In this document: piece after piece, positions 24,778 to 30,538 of the stretch
Layout: each line of letters starts with the position of its first letter
Numbering within the stretch: the stretch's first letter is position 1
Source: Porticoccaceae bacterium UBA4026
Lineage (GTDB): Bacteria > Pseudomonadota > Gammaproteobacteria > Pseudomonadales > Porticoccaceae
NCBI GenBank assembly: GCA_002382445.1
Contig: DGAQ01000002.1
Location: forward strand, 83,859 to 114,396
Reading direction: 5' to 3'
DNA length: 30,538 bases
Program-made: the position numbers and the translations under genes
Notes under the pieces: generated by a model
Seen by the model: only the letters and a program-made list of their open reading frames with translations
Databases searched by the model: none
What the model was told of the DNA's origin: nothing

Positions 24778-24864
24778 TTACAAGATGATAAGATTATACG
24801 AAACGCAGATGCACCCTTATACTAAGAATGTTAGAATGCAAGGCTAAACTAAAGGGTTATTAAT

Positions 24865-25410
24865 GTGACGTTTGATCAGCTTGAAGACTTGTTTTATGCC
24901 GTTAAAATAACGGCGAGTCCTTCTGCCTTTCATGGCTTTCTCTGCGGGCGCTTGACCTGTGGTGCGGTGGATATTGAAAATTTAATTGAGACGTCGTCCG
25001 GTTGGCTTACCCTTTCCGATGAGCAGTGTGAAGCAGCAGAGCCCGCCCTGCGAGATTTTTTTGAATCATCTTTAAGTAATTTAGAAGATGTCTCATTTAT
25101 CTTTCAGCCTTTGCTACCTGAAGATGAATTGCCTCTGGGCGAGCGATTGAGTGCTGTCGGGGAATGGGCTAGTAATTATATTTCTGGATTGGCTGAAGGC
25201 ATGGGAAGTAACTTTGAAATTACAGATGAAGGTAAAGAAGCCTTAGATGATCTTGCCGCCATTGGACAAATTTCGGTGGATTTTGAAGCTGAGGATGAAG
25301 GTGAGCGCGACTACACCGAATTAGTTGAATATATACGCATAGCTGTTCAGGTCATTTTCACCGACTTGCATCCTGAACTGAAGGCTGACCTTGAGCCTAC
25401 TATCCATTAA
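24865..25410 (+). CDS. ygfB: UPF0149 family protein YgfB
   Basis: The 181-residue acidic, helical protein belongs to the UPF0149/YgfB family. Family features include the N-terminal SPSAFHGFLCGRLTCG, the middle LPLGERLSAVGEWASNYISGLAEG and the acidic C-terminal EYIRIAVQVIF. The molecular function is not settled; a link to regulation of stress or antibiotic-resistance genes has been reported in Pseudomonas. Translation starts at GTG 24865 with AAAGGG upstream. It leads the ygfB-pepP-ubiH-ubiI order seen in E. coli and is divergent from the zapA operon. Confidence 0.92.
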   Translation: MTFDQLEDLFYAVKITASPSAFHGFLCGRLTCGAVDIENLIETSSGWLTLSDEQCEAAEPALRDFFESSLSNLEDVSFIFQPLLPEDELPLGERLSAVGEWASNYISGLAEGMGSNFEITDEGKEALDDLAAIGQISVDFEAEDEGERDYTELVEYIRIAVQVIFTDLHPELKADLEPTIH

Positions 25411-25446
25411 CTTAGCAGTATCAAAAAACACCGCAGGTATCCTACT

Positions 25447-26763
25447 ATGACGATTACTAATAAAGAATACGCAGCCCGCAGAAAAGACTTAATGGCGCTA
25501 ATGCAGACTAATAGCATTGCGATTATAGCGTCCGCGCCTGAAAAAGTTCGCTCCAGAGATACGCACTACCCGTATAAACAGAACGTAACGCTGTCTTACC
25601 TTTCTGGGTTTCCTGAACCAGAGTCGGTTATGGCATTAATACCGGGTCGACCTCAAGGAGAGGTGATCCTATTCTGTCGAGACAAAGATCCGCTGCGAGA
25701 AACCTGGGATGGTTATAGAGAGGGTCCAAACGGTGCAGTGGCTAACTTTGGTGCTGACGATGCTTTCCCTATTAGCGATATTGATGACATCTTGCCGGGC
25801 CTACTGGAAGGTAAAGATCGTCTTTATTATGCAATTGGCAAGGATCCTGATTTTGATGCTCACCTCATGACCTGGGTCAATGAGGTCCGCAGTCAAAGGG
25901 GCACCGGTGCACTGCCTCCTAGTGAATTTGTCGATCTTGACCATTTTATTGATGAGATGAGATTGATTAAGACCGCTCCAGAAATTAAAGTTATGCGCAA
26001 GGCAGGGGAAATATCTGCCCGTGCCCATTGCCGTGCAATGAAATTAAGTCGGCCAGGATTATATGAATATCATTTACAGGCGGAAATAGAGCATGAATTT
26101 ATGATTTCTGGCGCCCCAGCTCCAGCCTATTCCAGCATTGTTGGTGGAGGTAAAAATGGTTGCATACTGCACTATATTGAAAACAGAGATAAGCTTAAAG
26201 ACGGAGATCTGGTGCTCATTGATGCCGGATGTGAGTATCAAGACTATGCCGCTGACATCACCCGTACGTTCCCTGTTAACGGCAAGTTTAGCGATGCGCA
26301 AGCGGCAATTTATGACGTTGTGTTACGCGCACAGGAAGAGGCCATTAAAGTGATTGGTCCGGGCATTGCGTACAACAAAGCTAATGAGACTACGATACGA
26401 GTGATTACTCAAGGTCTGGTAGACCTTGGTATTTTGAAAGGCGATGTTGATGAATTGATTGCGGGGGAAGCTCATCGCGAATTCTATATGCATGGAGCAG
26501 GCCATTGGTTGGGTATGGATGTTCATGATGTTGGGGATTATAAAATTGAAAATAAGTGGCGCGTCTATGAACCGGGTATGGTGGTAACTATTGAGCCGGG
26601 AATTTATATCTCTCCGGATAACACTAACGTCGATGAAAAATGGCGCGGCATCGCTGTGCGCATTGAGGATGATGTGGTGGTCACTAAAGAGGGTAATGAG
26701 ATCATGAGCGCTGGGGTGCCAAAAGCCCGAGACCAAATTGAAGCCTTAATGGCCACTCAATGA
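25447..26763 (+). CDS. pepP: Xaa-Pro aminopeptidase P
   Basis: PepP removes an N-terminal residue followed by proline, using a dinuclear metal centre. The 438 residues comprise an N-terminal creatinase-like domain (about 1-170, with SYLSGFPEPESV) and the pita-bread catalytic domain. Metal ligands fit D259 and D270 (DAGCEYQDYAAD), H353 (HGAGHWLG), E383 (TIEPG) and E407 (RIEDD), close to the E. coli positions. It starts 36 bases after ygfB with only GCAGGT as ribosome-binding site, and ubiH follows after 7 bases. Confidence 0.97.
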   Translation: MTITNKEYAARRKDLMALMQTNSIAIIASAPEKVRSRDTHYPYKQNVTLSYLSGFPEPESVMALIPGRPQGEVILFCRDKDPLRETWDGYREGPNGAVANFGADDAFPISDIDDILPGLLEGKDRLYYAIGKDPDFDAHLMTWVNEVRSQRGTGALPPSEFVDLDHFIDEMRLIKTAPEIKVMRKAGEISARAHCRAMKLSRPGLYEYHLQAEIEHEFMISGAPAPAYSSIVGGGKNGCILHYIENRDKLKDGDLVLIDAGCEYQDYAADITRTFPVNGKFSDAQAAIYDVVLRAQEEAIKVIGPGIAYNKANETTIRVITQGLVDLGILKGDVDELIAGEAHREFYMHGAGHWLGMDVHDVGDYKIENKWRVYEPGMVVTIEPGIYISPDNTNVDEKWRGIAVRIEDDVVVTKEGNEIMSAGVPKARDQIEALMATQ

Positions 26764-26770
26764 GTCGCTG

Positions 26771-28057
26771 ATGGCACAGGAAAATAACGAACAACTAGAG
26801 CGGTCATGTGCTAATTACGATGTGGCCATCGTCGGCGGAGGCATGGTAGGTATTAGCTTGGCATTGTTATTAGCTAAGCAACGGGGCCTAAAGATTTTAC
26901 TGATTGAATCTCTGGCCATGAACTTACATTCAGTAGCTCAACCTAGTTACAGCGGCAGTTTTGACGCAAGGTCTACAGCCTTGTCTTGGGCTAGTCGTAA
27001 AATTTATCAATCCGTTGGCCTCTGGGCTAGACTTCAATTACATCTGTCCGAAATAAACCAAATTCATGTTAGCGATCGAGGCCATGGCGGTTTGACGCGC
27101 ATGACCGCGGAAGACGCCAATGTTGAGGCTCTTGGTTATGTGGTTGAAAACCGCTGGTTGGGTTCAGTACTCATTGAGCAGCTCAGCCTTTCTGGTGTTG
27201 AGGTTCAGATGGATTCAGCGGTTGCGAAACTCAAACCTCTATCTTCCGGCATGCAGTTAGACTTACATCGTGGCGTTACTTCTAATGGTGAATTCGAAAA
27301 TCACTCAGTCAAGGCGGGTTTAGTGGTAATTGCTGATGGAGCAGACTCACAGACGGCCCAGAAACTGGGTATATTTAGCGATACTACTCCCTACAATCAA
27401 ACTGCTATCATTGCCAATATCGGGCTTGAAAAAGCGCATAATGGCATCGCCTACGAGCGATTTACCGATCAGGGACCTATGGCGATGTTGCCGCTTTCAG
27501 ACTATGAGGGCCAGCATCGAAGTGCTCTTGTATGGGCGCGGTCCACTGAAAATACTGAGCAGTTGATGGCTTTAAGTAATGCTGATTTCCTCCACAGCTT
27601 ACAGAAAAAGTTTGGTTATCGACTTGGCCGGTTTAGGACTGCAGGGGAGCGAGTTTCCTATCCTTTGTCGCTGGGCTTGGCGAGTGAACAGGTTCGGCGA
27701 AACGTCGTACTGATGGGGAATTCGGCCCACAGCCTGCATCCGGTTGCTGGTCAGGGTTTTAATCTATCTCTCCGTGACGCTGCTACTCTAGCGGCTACCG
27801 TTCAGCGCGCGCGAGTTAATAGTCGACCTATTGGGTCTTTAGAGGTGTTAGAGGAATATTATCAACAGCAGTTGGATGACCAACGCAATACTCTAATGTT
27901 CAGTGATCGCTTAACTAAATCCTTTGGTCATTCATCGTTGCTTACCGCTTTAGGGCGGAACTCTGGGTTACTCATTTTGGATCTAATCCCGGGGCTGCGT
28001 CAGCGCTTCGCTAGATTTGGCATGGGTATGTTAAATGCGGAGGCTAAACATGACTGA
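26771..28057 (+). CDS. ubiH: 2-octaprenyl-6-methoxyphenol hydroxylase (UbiH)
   Basis: UbiH is a flavin monooxygenase that hydroxylates C1 of the ring in aerobic ubiquinone synthesis. The 428 residues have the FAD dinucleotide motif GGGMVG (22-27), the DGADSQ segment in the middle and the second FAD motif GNSAHSLHPVAGQGFNLSLRD (about 315-335). It begins 7 bases after pepP without a clear ribosome-binding site, which suggests coupled translation. Order relative to pepP and ubiI is as in E. coli, which supports UbiH rather than a paralog. Confidence 0.93.
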   Translation: MAQENNEQLERSCANYDVAIVGGGMVGISLALLLAKQRGLKILLIESLAMNLHSVAQPSYSGSFDARSTALSWASRKIYQSVGLWARLQLHLSEINQIHVSDRGHGGLTRMTAEDANVEALGYVVENRWLGSVLIEQLSLSGVEVQMDSAVAKLKPLSSGMQLDLHRGVTSNGEFENHSVKAGLVVIADGADSQTAQKLGIFSDTTPYNQTAIIANIGLEKAHNGIAYERFTDQGPMAMLPLSDYEGQHRSALVWARSTENTEQLMALSNADFLHSLQKKFGYRLGRFRTAGERVSYPLSLGLASEQVRRNVVLMGNSAHSLHPVAGQGFNLSLRDAATLAATVQRARVNSRPIGSLEVLEEYYQQQLDDQRNTLMFSDRLTKSFGHSSLLTALGRNSGLLILDLIPGLRQRFARFGMGMLNAEAKHD

Positions 28058-29270
28058 CTTAGGTGGAGAAGATTACGACGTTATAATTGTTGGTGCCGGC
28101 ATGGTCGGTGCCAGTGCAGCCTGCCTGTTGGCCCAGGTAAAATACGCTAGTCAAAATAGGGCTCTAAAAATTGCCTTGATAGAATCTACCGCTGGCAAAC
28201 CCTTTGATAATAAAGTGTTTGATCCTCGGGTTGCTGCGGTAACTGAGAGATCTCGGCAGATACTGGAATCATGTGGAGTTTGGCATAACATAGAGCAACT
28301 GCGCGCTAGTCCCTATTTGGCAATGCAGGTATGGGACGCTGAGAGCACAGGTAGAATAGACTTTAATTGTCACGCGATACACCAGCCCAATCTTGGACAC
28401 ATCGTTGAAAATTCAGTGATTGTTCAAACGCTTCTTACTCAGATCGAGATATTGGATAATGTTGACCTTATTTGCCCAGCGACCATCTGTGATTACCAAA
28501 ATGATGACCAAAGCATTAGTGTTCACCTCGATGATGGTCGGTGGTTGACCGCGGCATTGTTGATAGCAGCCGATGGCGCCAATTCAAAAGTTCGGCAACA
28601 TTTTGAAGTTGAGACCAAAGAGTGGAGTTATCATCAAGAGGCGATAGTCACGACTATTGAAACTCAAAACTCTAATCAACAAACCGCTTGGCAATGCTTC
28701 ACGCAAAAGGGTCCTCTAGCCCTGTTGCCTTTAAATGATAATGGTGACTTGCACCGAAGTTCTATTGTTTGGTCTCAGGAATCAGCGACGGCCAAGTCGC
28801 TCATGGCTCTTAGTGATGAGCAATTTGGTGCTGAGCTTTCTAAATCTAGTGAGTATTGTTTGGGTAATGTTGTAACTATAGATAAGCGATTTAGTTTTCC
28901 TCTTATACAACGTCATGCCATTGATTATGTAATGCCGAGGATTGCGCTGGTAGGTGATGCGTCGCACTCAATACATCCCCTGGCGGGTCAGGGCGTCAAT
29001 TTGGGATTTTCAGATGTAGAGGTTTTAGTAGAAGAGCTTGTTAGAGCGCTCAGGCGAGGTAACGATATTGGGGATAAGCTTATTTTGGCTCGTTACCAAC
29101 GTCGGCGAAAACCTGATAACCTGGCGGCGATGGCGCTCATGGAAGCTCTTAATAAATTATTTATTGCAGACCCATTACCACTGAGATTTTTACGTAGTCT
29201 GGGCATGTCGAGGCTAAACAAGTTCAATGCCGTGAAAAACGAACTAATTAAGTTAGCGATGGGGCTATGA
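28050..29270 (+). CDS. ubiI: UbiI/VisC-like ubiquinone biosynthesis hydroxylase
   Basis: This UbiH-paralogous flavin monooxygenase is expected to hydroxylate C5 of the ring. ATG 28050 was chosen over an upstream in-frame start at 28035 because GGAGG (28038-28042) lies 7 bases before it; the gene overlaps the ubiH stop by 8 bases. The 406 residues contain GAGMVG (15-20), ADGANSKVR and GDASHSIHPLAGQGVNL (about 301-317). Position after pepP-ubiH points to UbiI. The UbiF and UbiM relatives look alike, but Coq7 in this genome makes UbiF less necessary. It ends 2 bases before the convergent RIO kinase gene. Confidence 0.88.
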   Translation: MTDLGGEDYDVIIVGAGMVGASAACLLAQVKYASQNRALKIALIESTAGKPFDNKVFDPRVAAVTERSRQILESCGVWHNIEQLRASPYLAMQVWDAESTGRIDFNCHAIHQPNLGHIVENSVIVQTLLTQIEILDNVDLICPATICDYQNDDQSISVHLDDGRWLTAALLIAADGANSKVRQHFEVETKEWSYHQEAIVTTIETQNSNQQTAWQCFTQKGPLALLPLNDNGDLHRSSIVWSQESATAKSLMALSDEQFGAELSKSSEYCLGNVVTIDKRFSFPLIQRHAIDYVMPRIALVGDASHSIHPLAGQGVNLGFSDVEVLVEELVRALRRGNDIGDKLILARYQRRRKPDNLAAMALMEALNKLFIADPLPLRFLRSLGMSRLNKFNAVKNELIKLAMGL

Positions 29271-29272
29271 AT

Positions 29273-30130
29273 TTATGATGATTCTTGATCTTCTGCCTGT
29301 CTTTCTTGGCGTTTTCGCTCTTCGAAAAGTACCGCTTTAATTTCTTCAAGCACTCCGTCCACGTCTGAAAGTTCGGTAGCTTCTGCGAAATTGCCATTTA
29401 ATTCAACGCCAGGTTTTAGATCCCCAGCTTCGTACAGAGCCCAAATTTCTTTAGCGTATTGGGAGTCTAACAATTCTGGTGCAAACTGGCCGTAGTATTG
29501 AGTCATGTTATTCACATCTCGCTCTAGCATTGACTCGGCATGATTGTTGGCTGACGCGTCCACAGCCTGTGGGAGATCGATAATCACTGGACCGTAATCA
29601 TCTACTAAGACGTTAAACTCAGACAGGTCGCCGTGGACAATACCCGCGCATAACATTAAGACTACGTAGTGCATAACTAAGGCGTGGTCTTCGAGAGCTT
29701 GCTCCTCACTCATTGACACATCGCTCAATCGCGGAGCCACGGCCCCTGTTCCATCGGTGACGAGTTCCATCAGTAAAACGCCATCAAAACAGCCATAGGG
29801 CTTGGGGACTCGAACACCCGCATTTGCTAACAGATAGAGAGCATCCACTTCGGCATTTTGCCAGGTTTCTTCTTGCTGTTTGCGTCCGTACTTTGAGCCC
29901 TTTTCCATGGCGCGCGCTCGACGGCTGTTACGAACCTTGCGTCCCTCTACATATTGTGTGGCTTTTTTAAAGCTGCGTTTCATCGCTTCTTTATAGACTT
30001 TAGCGCAGCGTAATTCCTCACCGCACCTGACTGTATAGACAGTAGCCTCTTTACCGCTCATCAGCTGGCCAATGACCTCGTCGATCAAGCCGTCCTCAAT
30101 CAGTGGTAGTAATCGCTTTGGTGTTTTCAT
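29273..30130 (-). CDS. RIO1-type serine protein kinase
   Basis: RIO kinases are atypical protein kinases that in archaea and eukaryotes act in small-subunit ribosome maturation; the bacterial role is unclear. In 285 residues all key elements are present: the nucleotide loop SGKEATVY (25-32), the ATP-binding lysine K44, the catalytic loop HGDLSEFN (166-173; D168, N173) and the metal-binding IIDLPQ (183-188; D185). The charged insert around 50-90 (KRSFKKATQY, RNSRRARAMEKGSK) is typical of RIO1. The C-terminal tail is acidic. The upstream neighbour on the same strand, 37 bases away, is an rRNA methyltransferase gene. It appears active; substrate unknown. Confidence 0.93.
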   Translation of the reverse strand: MKTPKRLLPLIEDGLIDEVIGQLMSGKEATVYTVRCGEELRCAKVYKEAMKRSFKKATQYVEGRKVRNSRRARAMEKGSKYGRKQQEETWQNAEVDALYLLANAGVRVPKPYGCFDGVLLMELVTDGTGAVAPRLSDVSMSEEQALEDHALVMHYVVLMLCAGIVHGDLSEFNVLVDDYGPVIIDLPQAVDASANNHAESMLERDVNNMTQYYGQFAPELLDSQYAKEIWALYEAGDLKPGVELNGNFAEATELSDVDGVLEEIKAVLFEERKRQERQAEDQESS

Positions 30131-30167
30131 TTACCGCACTTCACGCGCTGATCACTCATAATAGTTT

Positions 30168-30538
30168 TTATTTAGCTAAGGAAATTAGTTTAAATGAACC
30201 GTTGTTGGCCAACACCTCAATTGATCTGAAGTGCTTTTTTGCGCTGCGTTCTAAAGGGATAAATGTATTGACCACAAACAACGCGCGACCGGATGAGGAC
30301 AGCAGCCTTTTTGCGGCCTTAAGGAATTTGTCGGACATATCGCCATCAACAGAAAAGCCCTGATGAAAGGGAGGGTTACACCACACAGCGTCAAAGTACT
30401 GAGCAATATTATCTCCAGCATCAGCTGCAACAACCTGATAGTCAGTATCAGTAGCTTTTAAATTTTCTGTTACTGCGAGTAATGCTGCCGCATTATTATC
30501 GGTGGCCGTTACGTGGCTAAAATTATACTGGCTTGCTC
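30168..30538 (-). CDS. rRNA (guanine-N2)-methyltransferase, RlmG/RsmC type, C-terminal part
   Basis: The minus-strand frame stays open to the window edge, so only about 122 C-terminal residues are seen. They contain the substrate-binding motif NPPFHQGF and a preceding acidic strand (TATDNNAAAL) that fits SAM motif II. The ending, with a post-motif FIPLERSAKKHF and ANNGSFKLISLAK, resembles both RlmG (23S rRNA m2G1835) and RsmC (16S rRNA m2G1207); I cannot separate them from this part. It is truncated by the window, not by mutation. It lies 37 bases upstream of the RIO kinase gene and is probably cotranscribed with it. Confidence 0.85.
   Translation of the reverse strand, partial: ASQYNFSHVTATDNNAAALLAVTENLKATDTDYQVVAADAGDNIAQYFDAVWCNPPFHQGFSVDGDMSDKFLKAAKRLLSSSGRALFVVNTFIPLERSAKKHFRSIEVLANNGSFKLISLAK

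Noticed and set aside
1..30538. CRISPR array, prophage, defence island or insertion sequence
   Set aside because: No regularly spaced repeats, transposase, integrase or defence-type proteins were seen; nearly all space is taken by recognisable housekeeping genes.

Overview
The window is a stretch of ordinary chromosome from a gammaproteobacterium. The type of organism is inferred from gene content and order. A Pseudomonas-like block (aroQ-accB-accC-prmA-dusB-fis-purH, with purD nearby) and an Escherichia/Pseudomonas-like block (fau, 6S RNA, zapA, a TIGR02449 protein, then divergent ygfB-pepP-ubiH-ubiI) are both present, with rpiA and ilvA divergent as in pseudomonads. The compact layout, moderate GC by eye, a photolyase, a RIO-type kinase and a Coq7 hydroxylase suggest a free-living aerobe, perhaps a marine SAR92/OM60/Cellvibrionales-type lineage. 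No phage genes, insertion sequences, CRISPR arrays, tRNAs or rRNAs were seen.

Layout. 1-2400: a LysR-type regulator (+) facing a WecA/MraY-family sugar-phosphate transferase (-). 2389-2890: a gap with only weak small reading frames and hairpins. 2891-5611 (-): purD, a polytopic membrane protein and coq7, probably one operon. 5774-7222 (+): a class I photolyase with no ordinary start codon. 7243-9304 (-): inorganic pyrophosphatase and a predicted Tat-exported lipoprotein of the amidohydrolase family. 9490-15742 (-): aroQ, accB, accC, prmA, dusB, fis, purH. 16027-17796 (-): dsbD, divergent from 17999-19530 (+): a periplasmic copper chaperone and a DUF2333 membrane protein. 19537-21909: rpiA (-) and ilvA (+). 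21934-24703 (-): pyk, fau, 6S RNA, zapA, TIGR02449 coiled-coil protein. 24865-29270 (+): ygfB, pepP, ubiH, ubiI. 29273-30538 (-): a RIO-family kinase and the C-terminal part of an rRNA guanine-N2 methyltransferase cut by the window edge.

How the genes fit together. Ubiquinone synthesis is well represented: Coq7 (C6), UbiI-like (C5) and UbiH (C1) make a plausible full set of ring hydroxylases. DsbD, PCuAC and DUF2333 are grouped in a way that suggests envelope redox and copper delivery to respiratory oxidases. Purine synthesis (purD, purH), fatty-acid synthesis (accB, accC) and Fis/DusB/PrmA form the usual growth-linked cluster. 6S RNA, ZapA and Fau keep their classical arrangement.

I found no clearly new multi-gene system. 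The points most worth a second look are the start of the photolyase, the RIO kinase next to an rRNA methyltransferase, the DUF2333 protein translationally coupled to PCuAC, the Tat-lipoprotein hydrolase, and a 20-bp-phased repeat between dsbD and aroQ.
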